Shown here: positions 1 to 8,597 of the stretch, one piece after another | Position numbering within the stretch: the stretch's first letter is position 1 | How the letters are laid out: every line of letters begins with the position of its first letter | From: Acinetobacter sp. SFB | Lineage (GTDB): Bacteria > Pseudomonadota > Gammaproteobacteria > Pseudomonadales > Moraxellaceae | DNA length: 64,000 bases | Assembly (NCBI RefSeq): GCF_001647545.1 | Contig: NZ_LSZH01000001.1 | Location: 395,815-459,814 of the forward strand | Direction of reading: 5' to 3' | Position numbers and translations under genes: made by a program | The notes under the pieces: model-generated | The model's database searches: none | What the model was told of the DNA's origin: nothing | Seen by the model: the letters and a program-made list of their open reading frames with translations, nothing else

Positions 1-314
1 CACAAATTGATGCAGCAATTGCCTGCGGTGCACCGACCATTGAAATTCATACCGGTGCTTACGCAGATGCAAAAACACCAGAAGCACAACAGCATGAACT
101 TGAACGTATTGCTCAAGCTGCAGAATATGCGGCATCTAAAGGTTTATTGGTGAATGCAGGACATGGTTTAAATCTTGACAATGTCACACCCATTGCAAAA
201 ATCCCACAAATTCATGAACTTAATATTGGTCATTCCATTATTGCCGATGCTGTATTTGTCGGTTTGGCCCAAGCCGTTCAACACATGAAAGCTGTCATTA
301 AATCAGCAAGATAA
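1..314 (+). CDS. pdxJ: Pyridoxine 5'-phosphate synthase, C-terminal part (partial)
   Basis: This is the 3' end of a gene that begins before the window; the reading frame starts at base 3 and stops with TAA at 312-314. PdxJ condenses 1-deoxyxylulose 5-phosphate with 3-amino-2-oxopropyl phosphate to make pyridoxine 5'-phosphate, the cytosolic ring-closing step of vitamin B6 synthesis. The fragment shows the family's late TIM-barrel strands: EIHTGAYAD, then [10 protein letters not shown], then [16 protein letters not shown], which form the phosphate-binding end of the barrel. The next gene, miaE, starts 12 bases after the stop on the same strand, so the two are probably cotranscribed. Confidence 0.93.
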   Translation, partial: QIDAAIACGAPTIEIHTGAYADAKTPEAQQHELERIAQAAEYAASKGLLVNAGHGLNLDNVTPIAKIPQIHELNIGHSIIADAVFVGLAQAVQHMKAVIKSAR

Positions 315-326
315 GTTTTTAGAATT

Positions 327-980
327 ATGTCGTCAATAAATTATGATGATCTCATGAAGCCCGTTTTGGGCTTTTTGGGATGTGAAACCCCACAAGCATG
401 GTTAGATGAAGCAATGAATAACCTCGAGTTACTCATGCAGGATCATGCCAATTGTGAAAAGAAAGCAGCAGGTACAGCCATGAACCTGATGTTTCGCTAC
501 ACCTTCTTTACCGATTTGCAGATTAAATTGGCACAGTTGGTGCGTGAAGAAATGCTGCACTATGAACAAGTACTTGAACTGATGACCAAACGCGGACAGG
601 AATGGCAATCCATTAGTGCCGGCCGTTATGCCGGTGGATTGCGTAAAGAGGTAAGGACGTATGAGCCTGAAGCTTTAATCGACATTATGATTATTGGTGC
701 GTTTGTAGAAGCACGTTCCTGTGAACGTTTCTATGCACTTTCACCGCTTGTAGATGAAGATTTAGGTAAATACTACCGTTATCTGCTGAAGTCTGAATCT
801 CGTCACTTTGAGGACTATTTGGCACTGGCCTTGGATGTCGCCCAAACCTCAAAGTTAAAAAATCCTAAAGAAGATATTCAGCAGCGTATTGCGCACTTTC
901 GTGAAGTTGAAAAGAATCTGATTTTAACTCCAGATAATTTATTCCGCTTTCATAGTGGTGTGCCAAATAAAGCGGCTTAA
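327..980 (+). CDS. miaE: tRNA-(ms2io6A37) hydroxylase
   Basis: Predicted MiaE, a non-haem diiron monooxygenase that hydroxylates the isopentenyl group of 2-methylthio-N6-isopentenyladenosine at position 37 of tRNAs reading UNN codons. The 217-residue all-helical protein carries repeated metal-ligand patterns of the ferritin-like fold: E-E-M-L-H-Y-E near residue 74, EARSCERF near residue 130, and SESRHFEDY near residue 157. Length and the C-terminal HFREVEKNL segment fit the family. It follows pdxJ by 12 bases and ends just before a hairpin terminator, so a pdxJ-miaE transcript is likely. Confidence 0.9.
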   Translation: MSSINYDDLMKPVLGFLGCETPQAWLDEAMNNLELLMQDHANCEKKAAGTAMNLMFRYTFFTDLQIKLAQLVREEMLHYEQVLELMTKRGQEWQSISAGRYAGGLRKEVRTYEPEALIDIMIIGAFVEARSCERFYALSPLVDEDLGKYYRYLLKSESRHFEDYLALALDVAQTSKLKNPKEDIQQRIAHFREVEKNLILTPDNLFRFHSGVPNKAA

Positions 981-1005
981 TTTTTAGTCCTTAGACGTGT
1001 TCTTT

Positions 1006-1038
1006 AAAAAATCCTCTATTTCAAATGGAGGATTTTTT
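1006..1038 (+). terminator. Rho-independent terminator after miaE
   Basis: An inverted repeat of AAATCCTC and GAGGATTT around an AT-rich loop is followed by a run of T. It lies about 25 bases after the miaE stop and would end the pdxJ-miaE transcript. Confidence 0.85.
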
Positions 1039-1063
1039 ATATGTTATTTTTTAACGTTGAAAT

Positions 1064-1100
1064 AACAATGCCAATCTAAATGGATTAGATTGGCATTGTT
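1064..1100 (-). terminator. Perfect 16-bp hairpin downstream of lipA
   Basis: Bases 1064-1079 and 1085-1100 form a perfect 16-bp inverted repeat with a 5-base loop. It lies 31 bases beyond the lipA stop on the minus strand. Neither side has a clean T run, so it may be a 3'-end stabilising hairpin or a weak terminator between two convergent genes. Confidence 0.6.
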
Positions 1101-1130
1101 AAATTAGACTAAGTTTTTATTTAAAATAAA

Positions 1131-2144
1131 TTAAGCTTCAATGGTTTGAACCGCAATTTTCTTGGCAGGATCGGCTCTACGACGTACAGCCGGAACTGGT
1201 TCGCCATAATATTGACGGTCGGCAAAGTAACTTGAACGAACCATCGGTGCAGCCCAGATATTTCTAAAACCCAGCTTATGACCATGTGCGGTATAGCGTT
1301 CGAATTCTTCTGGAGTAACGAAGCGGTCAATCGGTGCGTGTTGCTTAGAAGGCTGTAAATACTGGCCAATAGTGATGTAATCCACATCATGTGCGCGTAA
1401 ATCATCCAGTAGAGCCAACACTTCTTCTTCAGTTTCACCCAGGCCGACCATCAAACCACATTTGGTTGGAACCTCAGGGCAGTACTCTTTAAACATTTTT
1501 AGCAGGTCTAATGAATGCTGGTAGTCTGAACCTGGACGCATGGCTTTATACAAGCGTGGCACAGTTTCAATGTTATGGTTAAATACGTCAGGCGGGCATT
1601 CCGTCATGATGCGTAACGCCACATCCATACGACCACGGAAATCTGGGACTAGAATTTCAAGTAATGTTTTAGGACTTAAATTACGTGCTTCTTTAATGCA
1701 GTCTACAAAGTGCTGAGCACCACCATCACGAAGGTCATCACGGTCAACAGAAGTAATCACTGCATATTTCAGACCAAGATTGGAAATCGTTTCTGCCATA
1801 TGACGTGGTTCATCAGGATCAAGTGCATTTGGACGACCATGTGCAACATCACAGAACGGGCAACGACGGGTACAGATATCACCCATGATCATAAAGGTTG
1901 CTGTACCGCCACCAAAACATTCTGGCAGGTTGGGACAAGCCGCCTCTTCACACACTGTATGCAATTTTTGTGCGCGTAAAGTAGTCTTAATGCGCTGAAC
2001 TTCATCAGGAGCCGCCATTTTGACGCGAATCCAATCCGGTTTGCGTGGCGTTTCAACCGTAGGAATAACTTTTACAGGAATACGAGCGACCTTCTCTGCG
2101 CCACGAAGTTTGACACCCTGTTCTGGTTTACGGTTTTCAGACAT
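1131..2144 (-). CDS. lipA: Lipoyl synthase
   Basis: LipA is a radical-SAM enzyme that inserts two sulfurs into the octanoyl chain carried by E2 subunits and GcvH, making the lipoyl cofactor. Both iron-sulfur clusters are visible: [12 protein letters not shown] for the auxiliary cluster and C-T-R-R-C-P-F-C for the radical-SAM cluster. GLMVGLGE and the C-terminal RSSYFAD are also family hallmarks. The frame is open to an ATG at 2186. I prefer the ATG at 2144 (337 residues, MSENRKPEQ...) because GGAAAAG lies just upstream of it, and a TATAAT at 2204-2199 would start the RNA only a few bases before 2186. The gene stands alone, divergent from sthA. Confidence 0.9.
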   Translation of the reverse strand: MSENRKPEQGVKLRGAEKVARIPVKVIPTVETPRKPDWIRVKMAAPDEVQRIKTTLRAQKLHTVCEEAACPNLPECFGGGTATFMIMGDICTRRCPFCDVAHGRPNALDPDEPRHMAETISNLGLKYAVITSVDRDDLRDGGAQHFVDCIKEARNLSPKTLLEILVPDFRGRMDVALRIMTECPPDVFNHNIETVPRLYKAMRPGSDYQHSLDLLKMFKEYCPEVPTKCGLMVGLGETEEEVLALLDDLRAHDVDYITIGQYLQPSKQHAPIDRFVTPEEFERYTAHGHKLGFRNIWAAPMVRSSYFADRQYYGEPVPAVRRRADPAKKIAVQTIEA

Positions 2145-2198
2145 ATTGAACTTTTCCACTGTTTTGACGGGGGAGATACTAGCCATAATAGCGCTTTT

Positions 2199-2204
2199 AT
2201 TATA
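2199..2204 (-). promoter_or_regulatory. Probable -10 box of the lipA promoter
   Basis: A perfect TATAAT reads on the minus strand here. A transcript would begin near 2192, leaving about 50 bases of leader before the ATG at 2144 but almost none before the ATG at 2186. It therefore bears on the start choice. The -35 element is weak. Confidence 0.5.
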
Positions 2205-2351
2205 ACGGACTTGAATCTAAATGGGGCAAAAAGGATATTCATTTAATAAATGTTGTCATCATTTAATATATGCAAGGTAAATACAGCAAATTACTCCTAA
2301 TTACGTCATAATATACTGAAGATAGACTAGGTTTGAAGATAGGAGCGTTGA

Positions 2352-3764
2352 ATGCCACGTAAGAAAGAGGTCGTTAGTGGAACTTTCGTCAAGTATGATG
2401 CGGTAGTTCTCGGTTCGGGCCCTGCGGGTGAAGGCGCGGCAATGAAACTTGCCAAATCTGGCAAGCGTGTTGCAATTATTGATATACGTGAGCAGTTAGG
2501 TGGTAACTGTACGCATGTAGGAACTATTCCAAGTAAAGCATTACGTCAAACAGTATCGAGTATTTTACGTTACCAGCGTGACCCGATGTTCCAAAAAGTG
2601 GGCGACTGGAAACAGTTCACCATGAAGCAAGTGTTGCGTAATGCACATAAAGTGATTCAGCAACAGGTTGAAACACACTCTCGTTTTTATGATCGTAATA
2701 AAATTGATATTTATCATGGTCGTGCTTACATTCAAGATAAAAATACCGCACTGATTTTCAGTGAAGACGGTATTAAAGAAACCATTATTTTTCAGCAATT
2801 GGTGATCGCGACAGGTTCGCGTCCATACCGTCCAGCGGCGCTTGATTTTAATCATCCACGTGTATTTGATTCAGACAAAATTTTGGATCTTGATTTCTCA
2901 ATCCAAAAAATCATCATTTACGGGGCTGGGGTTATTGGTTGTGAATATGCCTCGATCTTCATTGGGCTGGATCATAAAGTTGATTTGATCAATACACAGC
3001 ACAAATTATTAAGCTACCTTGATGACGAAATTTCTGATGCTCTGTCTTACCGTTTGCGTGAACAGGGTGTGTTGATTCGTCATAATGAACAACTGGATCA
3101 TCTTGAAACATTTGATGATCACGTGGTGATGCATTTACAAAGTGGTAAGAAAATTAAAGCCGATGCCATTTTATGGTGTAACGGCCGTTCGGGTAATACC
3201 GATGGTTTGGGTCTTGAAAATGTAGGGATTCAACCAAACAGCCGTGGTCAGTTAACGGTGAATGAGCATTACCAGACTGAAGTAGAAAACATCTATGCTG
3301 CCGGCGACGTGATTGGCTGGCCATCACTTGCTTCTGCTGCTTATGACCAAGGTCGTTGTGCAGGTTCAAATATGAGCGGTGAAGATGTTGCACCAGTAAC
3401 GGATATTCCGACAGGTATTTATACTATTCCGGAAATTTCATCGATTGGTAAGACTGAACAGCAATTGACTGAAGAAAAGATTCCTTACGAAGTCGGGCAA
3501 GCGTCTTTTCGTCATTTAGCGCGTGCACAAATTACTGGCGATACTGTGGGTGAATTGAAGATTTTGTTCCATCGCGACACGCTGAAAATTTTGGGTGTGC
3601 ATTGTTTTGGTAATAATGCTTCAGAAATTATTCACATTGGTCAAGCGGTGATGAACAGTGGTAACAACACGATTAAATATTTTGTTGAAACCACATTTAA
3701 CTATCCGACTATGGCGGAAGCCTACCGTGTAGCAACTTTAAATGGTATGAACCGTTTGTTCTAA
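2352..3764 (+). CDS. sthA: Soluble pyridine nucleotide transhydrogenase
   Basis: SthA is a soluble FAD flavoprotein that moves hydride between NADPH and NAD+, balancing the two cofactor pools. The 470-residue protein has the FAD dinucleotide-binding [15 protein letters not shown] near the N terminus and a second Rossmann motif ([14 protein letters not shown]) near residue 195. The C-terminal dimerisation domain ends in TMAEAYRVA. In the usual redox-active site the sequence reads [15 protein letters not shown], so the second cysteine of the CxxxxC pair is replaced. That is the mark of SthA as opposed to dihydrolipoamide dehydrogenase or glutathione reductase. An AGGAG-like site (ATAGGAGCG) precedes the ATG. 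A strong terminator follows. Confidence 0.93.
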   Translation: MPRKKEVVSGTFVKYDAVVLGSGPAGEGAAMKLAKSGKRVAIIDIREQLGGNCTHVGTIPSKALRQTVSSILRYQRDPMFQKVGDWKQFTMKQVLRNAHKVIQQQVETHSRFYDRNKIDIYHGRAYIQDKNTALIFSEDGIKETIIFQQLVIATGSRPYRPAALDFNHPRVFDSDKILDLDFSIQKIIIYGAGVIGCEYASIFIGLDHKVDLINTQHKLLSYLDDEISDALSYRLREQGVLIRHNEQLDHLETFDDHVVMHLQSGKKIKADAILWCNGRSGNTDGLGLENVGIQPNSRGQLTVNEHYQTEVENIYAAGDVIGWPSLASAAYDQGRCAGSNMSGEDVAPVTDIPTGIYTIPEISSIGKTEQQLTEEKIPYEVGQASFRHLARAQITGDTVGELKILFHRDTLKILGVHCFGNNASEIIHIGQAVMNSGNNTIKYFVETTFNYPTMAEAYRVATLNGMNRLF

Positions 3765-3787
3765 GATGGGTTTAATTCTTAGATTTT

Positions 3788-3818
3788 AAAACCCGTAAGT
3801 GAGCTTGCGGGTTTTTTT
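3788..3818 (+). terminator. Rho-independent terminator after sthA
   Basis: AAACCCG and CGGGTTT pair around an 11-base loop and are followed by a run of seven or more T. Confidence 0.88.
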
Positions 3819-3967
3819 ATGGAGAATATAAAGCCAAATTTTAACAACTATAAAATGAGTAGGATAAGAGTGAATATATCTACTCTATAAACTGTATGAG
3901 TTTTGACCATCAGCAGTGAAATCAACTCAATCTAGTTTGGTTAGTGGATAACAATATGCTTAAATTT

Positions 3968-4669
3968 TTAGTGTTTTTTGCTCATTTCAGATAATAAATC
4001 GAGTTGTATTTCTTGGATCTGAGCCAATCTATCCCACTGGTGCATTAACAGATGATCTAATTTTTCATGCAAATGTTGAATTTCAAGCTCGGCTTTTAAG
4101 TTAATTTGATAATCATTTTGTGAACGCAATCGGTCTTTTGCTTCCTGTCTATTTTGGCTCATCATAATCACCGGTGCCTGTATAGCCGCTATACAGGACA
4201 GGATTAAATTTAACAGGATAAAAGGATAAGGATCAGCAGGATGTGAAACCATAACCACAGTATTGACAATAATCCACAGGGCTAAAAAAATAGCAAAACA
4301 AATCAGAAAAGACCAACTTCCCCCGAAAGACGCAATTTTATCTGCCAGCCTTTCCCCCAATGTCCAGTTTTGATCTAGCTTAGTTTCAACATTTTTCGTG
4401 ATAAGTTCATGCTGTTGCATACTGTTAATCACTTCATACTCAAGATCAGTCACTTCACCTTTTTCAGACTTTAACAATGAGTGAACATACTGTATTCGAT
4501 ACTTGGTTAAATCTGCCTGGCAAATATAGCTATGAGGTGACCATTCTGGAAAATCATGTGAAATTGCTTCTGTAATGACCTTGCGTACTGTACCCATCGG
4601 GATGAGATTTTTTAGAGGGTAATGTTTTCCACAAACCATGCATTTATAGCATTCATTTTTTTCATTCAT
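3968..4669 (-). CDS. DUF1003 family membrane protein
   Basis: The protein has a short N-terminal region with a C-x2-C pair (CYKCMVCGKHYPL) that may bind zinc. Two close transmembrane segments follow, roughly residues 115-140 (WSFLICFAIFLALWIIVNTV) and 150-175 (PFILLNLILSCIAAIQAPVIMM). After them come SQNRQEAKDR and a charged helical tail. The NLxLS...AxQAPxIMMSQNRQ signature is that of DUF1003, a family of unknown function. The open frame extends to 4735, but I take the ATG at 4669 because GAG sits about 8 bases upstream and the extra 22 residues look like untranslated AT-rich sequence. It stands alone; no function is proposed. Confidence 0.8.
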   Translation of the reverse strand: MNEKNECYKCMVCGKHYPLKNLIPMGTVRKVITEAISHDFPEWSPHSYICQADLTKYRIQYVHSLLKSEKGEVTDLEYEVINSMQQHELITKNVETKLDQNWTLGERLADKIASFGGSWSFLICFAIFLALWIIVNTVVMVSHPADPYPFILLNLILSCIAAIQAPVIMMSQNRQEAKDRLRSQNDYQINLKAELEIQHLHEKLDHLLMHQWDRLAQIQEIQLDLLSEMSKKH

Positions 4670-4762
4670 AAGCGCGCTCTTTTTAATAATCCTGAAATAA
4701 TTGAATAAATTTTTTATCGATTGTATTTTAACCATCTTTAGGGTTTTACACTGCTTATATTA

Positions 4763-5287
4763 TTAATTTTTTTTATGCCAAATATAGAGTTCAGTAAGTT
4801 CTTGATAATGTGACTGAGTCATTTTTGCGGCAAGGGGTAAATTTACCCAAAGCTGAACCATATTTAGTACAGCATTATTTTGAGCAAAATCTTTGCAATA
4901 TTGAATTGAGCAATTTAAATGCTTAAACGTGCAGAATAATTTTTTTTGAACATCTTGAATCTGTTGTCTGCGCACAAAGGGGTTGTAGGTGATCAGTTGC
5001 AACTCATCAATATTTTTTTGAGTATCAATATCTAAAGCTTCATAAGCCTTAATGGTATTAAATCATGATGTTTGAGCACCATCTTCTGGAAGTTCTATGG
5101 CATAGAGTAATGAACCGAAAGAAAGTTGTGGGGTCCATTGATGATCGGCATGCGGTGAAAGCTCACCATGCCCAGTATAATCGTCTTGTCCCACTGCATT
5201 AGACACAGGAACGACATCAGGTGGAGTACCAGTATCCGATTGTGTTGCCAGTACAGGATTGTCTGCACATAGATGAGTGTTAAACTT
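4763..5287 (-). pseudogene. Decayed TauD/TfdA-type 2-oxoglutarate dioxygenase
   Basis: Reading the minus strand down from 5287 gives a frame with TauD-like text: GHGELSPHADHQWTPQLSF, then GSLLYAIELPEDGAQTS, then an in-frame TGA, then FNTIKAYEALD, and finally ITYNPFVRR. In intact Fe(II)/2-oxoglutarate dioxygenases this stretch holds the first metal histidine and aspartate, then the LLYAIE-P--GG-T-F-N--AYEAL motif, then HP-VR-HP. Here the N-terminal part is missing, the TGA interrupts the conserved block, and the sequence after VRR drifts. The last 79 codons stay open by chance. It is a remnant with no expected activity. Confidence 0.6.
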
Positions 5288-5346
5288 TTAATATAAACAG
5301 CAAAAGAAAGCAGTTTTTTTGCTGTTTAAGTACTGATTTTTACACA

Positions 5347-5481
5347 TTAATGTGGACAGAACGCTTGATTGAAATATTCAAACAGTTGCGGTGTTTTAAA
5401 CCACAACAGTATCGCTAAACTGAGTAAACCTACCACTGCTAGGCCAATCAGGCTTTTTAAGCTACGTAAAGAATCAGTCAT
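5347..5481 (-). CDS. 44-residue single-span membrane peptide coupled to the MFS gene
   Basis: A short ORF starts with ATG at 5481 and overlaps the last 8 bases of the upstream MFS gene (stop at 5474-5476), so its translation is probably coupled. The product begins MTDSLRSLKSLIG, continues with one hydrophobic span of about 20 residues (LAVVGLLSLAILLWF) and ends TPQLFEYFNQAFCPH. I do not recognise a family. Position and topology suggest a small accessory subunit or stabiliser of the transporter, but this is inference. The overlap and clean amphipathic design argue that it is real. Confidence 0.55.
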   Translation of the reverse strand: MTDSLRSLKSLIGLAVVGLLSLAILLWFKTPQLFEYFNQAFCPH

Positions 5482-6688
5482 GTATTACAGCCTCCTCATT
5501 GACAAAGAAATGTACCAGCACACCCACTAGACTCAGCACGATCGAAAAGATCCAGACCATATTGTAGTTACCGGTCATGTCGTGATTGAGACCACCGAGC
5601 CATCCGCCAAAGAATGAACCGACTTGATGGGTAAAAAAGACCAGACCGCTGAGCATGGAGAGGTATTTAACCCCAAACATATTGGCGACAATACCATTGG
5701 TGAGCGGCACCGTAGATAGCCAGAGTAATCCCATAATTACCCCAAAGGCATAAATTGTCCATGTGGTTAAAGGAAGTGCCAAAAAGCCAATAATCGCGAT
5801 GCCACGAAGGCCATATAATCCCATCAATAATTTTGGCTTGGAATATCTTCCACCCAGCCAACCTGCGCTGTATGTACCGACAATATTAAATAAACCGATT
5901 AAAGCCAGGAAAATGGTTCCGGTGGTTGCATTGAATCCGTGATCAATCAGATAGCCGGGTAAATGAATGCCAATAAACACCACTTGGAAACCGCAGACAA
6001 AAAAGCCCAAGGCTAAGAACCAAAACGGGGTATGGTTTTTGGCAATCACCAAGATTTGTTTAAAACCTAAAGCGGGTTTATTGACATCTGATGATGCCTG
6101 AGGCGCGACATACATCGGTGCTTTTAGCATCCATGCCAAAGGAATAATCAGGGCAATGAAAATGGCGCTCACTACCAAGGCGGCTGACCACCCTATGTTT
6201 TGTAAAAGCAGTAAGGTCGATGGCAACATAATAAATTGCCCAAAAGAGCCTGCGGCGCTGGCAATCCCCATTGCGAGGCTACGCTTTTCAGGATGAGCAG
6301 CACGTCCCACAGCAGAAAGTAATATCGGGAAAGATGTTGCAGATAAGGCCAAGCCTAAGATTAAACCCACGCTTAAATTTAGCATTAAGCCTGTGGAGCT
6401 GACTGCCATGAGCAATAAGCCGATGCTGTATAAAGCGCCGCCTACAGCCACCACAATCTTACTGCCATACTTGTCCGCAAAAGCACCGGTGATGGGTTGT
6501 ACCGCACCCCAGATTAAGTTCTGCAGCGCAATGGCAAGGCTAAAGACATTATGTCCCCAACCAAACTCATGACTCATGGGTACCAGATATAAACCAAAAG
6601 CATGTCGTACACCCAGTGATAACGCCAGAATCAGCGCACTTCCAATTAACATGTAAATAAGAGGTTTGGAAAAACGGGTATCTGACAT
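5474..6688 (-). CDS. MFS transporter, substrate unknown
   Basis: The 404-residue protein has about twelve hydrophobic spans and the major facilitator layout. It has a motif-A-like loop (GAFADKYGSKIVV) between the second and third spans and a matching one (GWLGGRYSKPKLL) in the second half. The opening, LALSLGVRHAFGLYLVPM, resembles the oxalate/monocarboxylate-type branch of MFS carriers, so an organic anion is a reasonable guess only. The gene overlaps the small downstream membrane ORF by 8 bases. The decayed dioxygenase beyond that may once have belonged to the same transcription unit. Confidence 0.82.
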   Translation of the reverse strand: MSDTRFSKPLIYMLIGSALILALSLGVRHAFGLYLVPMSHEFGWGHNVFSLAIALQNLIWGAVQPITGAFADKYGSKIVVAVGGALYSIGLLLMAVSSTGLMLNLSVGLILGLALSATSFPILLSAVGRAAHPEKRSLAMGIASAAGSFGQFIMLPSTLLLLQNIGWSAALVVSAIFIALIIPLAWMLKAPMYVAPQASSDVNKPALGFKQILVIAKNHTPFWFLALGFFVCGFQVVFIGIHLPGYLIDHGFNATTGTIFLALIGLFNIVGTYSAGWLGGRYSKPKLLMGLYGLRGIAIIGFLALPLTTWTIYAFGVIMGLLWLSTVPLTNGIVANMFGVKYLSMLSGLVFFTHQVGSFFGGWLGGLNHDMTGNYNMVWIFSIVLSLVGVLVHFFVNEEAVIHD

Positions 6689-6803
6689 AACTCATCCATG
6701 AAGCAATTGCGGTTGTCGCTATGGTATTAGATTCTCAATAATGAAGCGATTAAATAAAATTTAAACAAAAGATAAAATTAAGTTATAGAACGTTTTATGA
6801 AAT

Positions 6804-6836
6804 CAAAAAAAGACGACATAAAGCCGTCATTTTTTC
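6804..6836 (-). terminator. Terminator of the OmpW-type gene
   Basis: On the minus strand TGACG and CGTC pair around a short loop and are followed by a run of seven T, 11 bases beyond the stop of the porin gene. Confidence 0.65.
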
Positions 6837-6846
6837 AAAGATAAAC

Positions 6847-7929
6847 TTAGAAGCGAATACCCACACCTGCATAAGCCAAGATTGGGTTTATTTCAATATC
6901 GGCTTTAGAGCGGATTAATTCACCGCGGGTCGCATCTGTCACGGTAATTGTGGTTTCATTTTTCATGTGCGCGTAGGAAACTGAACCGACCGCGAACCAC
7001 TTGTCATTAAAATCATAGGTAAAACCAAGTGTGGCGATAGGCGCAATGGCATCGGTTGCTTCCAGATCAACTTTGGGATTGGCTTTGCTCAGTTTACCCT
7101 CTAGAGAAGCACCTGCATTACCTTCTTTAATATTGGCAATCATATGACCTGCCGCAATTAAATCTTGTTCTGTACGCGGATTAATTTCCAGTTCGTTAAA
7201 ATAAGCATACATGACGCCTAAACCGACATAAGGGCGGAATTTATTCACACCGGTTTTACCAAAATGATATTGCAATTCAAATGCAGGCGTCCATGCACGG
7301 GCGGTAGCAGCAGGACCATTGGCTTCTAAATCCGTAATAAAGATATCATTTTGCAGATCGATATTCAGAAATTCCAGAGGTAACTTGCCAATTTGTGGGG
7401 TTGCTACTGCAGAAAAAGGTGCATAAATTTTGCCTTTACCTTGCAAGTCGACTTTAGGGGGAATGCCGGCTTTCATTTCGAAGGAAATATTATCGGTAAA
7501 GAAATAGTTGGTCAAAATGCCGAGAGTCGTGACATCATCTGCCTCTAAGCCTGTCCCGGGGTTATTCCATTCCTCTAAGCCTTGGATCTTTGCACTACCA
7601 CTGAGTTCGCTGTCTAATTGACCACCTGTAAGAAAACCTAAACCCTTTAATACGGTCGCCAGTGCTTTTTGGTCTACTGCGGGATTTAGGTTATTTAATA
7701 CGGTATTGACTTGAATATCGCCATTTTTGGAAACTTCACCATTTTTAACCGCAGTATTGACTTGGAAGGGTTGAGCCTTCCCTTGTGGCATGACATGCAG
7801 TGCACCGACAGATACAGAAAAGCGTTTAAATCCATCGCCATCTTTTAAACTAAAATAGGGTGAATCGGCATAACTGATCGCAGGTAGAGCAGCAAGAGAC
7901 GAGATAATACAAAGTAAAGACTTGTTCAT
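6847..7929 (-). CDS. Enlarged OmpW-family outer membrane protein
   Basis: A clear signal peptide (MNKSLLCIISSLAALPAISYA) leads into a beta-barrel protein ending in ILAYAGVGIRF, with the C-terminal phenylalanine typical of BAM substrates. The hallmarks of OmpW are present: LTNYFFTDNISFEMKAG in the middle, FELQYHFGK.....RPYVGLGVMYAYF after it, and APIATLGFTYDFNDKWFAVGSVSYA near the end. OmpW proteins usually have about 200-230 residues; this one has 360. The extra length lies mainly between the first strand and the LTNYF block and in later loops, which are rich in short charged repeats such as DLQGKGKIYA. Such larger OmpW relatives have been linked with hydrophobic substrate uptake, but no substrate can be read from the sequence. 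Confidence 0.82.
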   Translation of the reverse strand: MNKSLLCIISSLAALPAISYADSPYFSLKDGDGFKRFSVSVGALHVMPQGKAQPFQVNTAVKNGEVSKNGDIQVNTVLNNLNPAVDQKALATVLKGLGFLTGGQLDSELSGSAKIQGLEEWNNPGTGLEADDVTTLGILTNYFFTDNISFEMKAGIPPKVDLQGKGKIYAPFSAVATPQIGKLPLEFLNIDLQNDIFITDLEANGPAATARAWTPAFELQYHFGKTGVNKFRPYVGLGVMYAYFNELEINPRTEQDLIAAGHMIANIKEGNAGASLEGKLSKANPKVDLEATDAIAPIATLGFTYDFNDKWFAVGSVSYAHMKNETTITVTDATRGELIRSKADIEINPILAYAGVGIRF

Positions 7930-8325
7930 TTAGGGACTCCATGTCCATTTTACATTTTTAAGTTTTTTTCTAATGTCTATTATATGGTTGAAAAATCACC
8001 TAAATGTTACTTAAAAATATAATTCTGGTTGTGTTCCTGTAATATTTTTGCTTATTTGTTATCAATAACATAGAGAAGAATAATTTTTTGTAACTTTATT
8101 TTTTGCTAATAGGTAAAGTAATAAGCCGTTTGAATGAAAGATAATAATGCGAATATTGGGATATTTTTAAAGCATTTTAATCACTAACTTAAAGCTGATG
8201 CGAAGTCAGACCCCACTATTTAGGCCGTTGGTGAAGCATTGAATAAGGCGAGGATATGAAGGATCTAAAATCGTATCTCGCACTTGGAGACATTTTTCCG
8301 TACAATATGTCTCAGAAATCCTTGA
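7930..8325. other. Intergenic region, mostly AT-rich
   Basis: The stretch holds the upstream region of the OmpW-type gene (minus strand) and of the small plus-strand gene. Bases 8199-8325 are less AT-rich than the rest and include a sequence ending in the minus-strand text AGTGGGGTCTGACTTCGC. I could not assign it; no ORF in it is convincing. Confidence 0.5.
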
Positions 8326-8334
8326 GTGAATCAC

Positions 8335-8514
8335 ATGAGCACCCAAAATACTCCCAAGAAAAAACCATTGGTCAATTTGCCTTTCCCAATTAAAAAAGAG
8401 AATGGGCAAAATGCTGATGAAGTATTAGATGACCTGCGTCCACGTCCAGAGCGTTATGCTGATCGTACCTGGATGCCACCTCGCGGTACACGCCGTTCGA
8501 TGGGAAAGCGCTAA
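8335..8514 (+). CDS. Small basic protein of unknown function
   Basis: A 59-residue protein, MSTQNTPKKKPLVNLPFP...GTRRSMGKR, with no membrane span and many prolines, lysines and arginines. A GTG nine bases earlier (8326) is in frame, but the ATG at 8335 is the simpler start. The codon use looks coding and the gene ends 6 bases before a strong hairpin, both of which support it. I do not recognise a family; it appears to be a lineage-specific cytosolic protein. Confidence 0.6.
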   Translation: MSTQNTPKKKPLVNLPFPIKKENGQNADEVLDDLRPRPERYADRTWMPPRGTRRSMGKR

Positions 8515-8520
8515 GCTTTC

Positions 8521-8562
8521 AAATAAGAAAAGCCATGGTTTTTGCCATGGCTTTTCTTATTT
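8521..8562. terminator. Bidirectional terminator, 18-bp perfect stem
   Basis: Bases 8521-8538 and 8545-8562 are perfect inverted complements around a 6-base loop. The stem has A-rich and T-rich ends, so it can end both the small plus-strand gene and the convergent diguanylate cyclase gene. Confidence 0.88.
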
Positions 8563-8597
8563 AACTAACGCGATACATGTCACTTAATCAAATCTCA

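Noticed and set aside
8206..8409. 67-codon minus-strand ORF
   Set aside because: It overlaps the small plus-strand gene at 8335, has no ribosome binding site or recognisable motif, and looks like a shadow; the unusual ending at 8206-8215 is noted in the intergenic entry.
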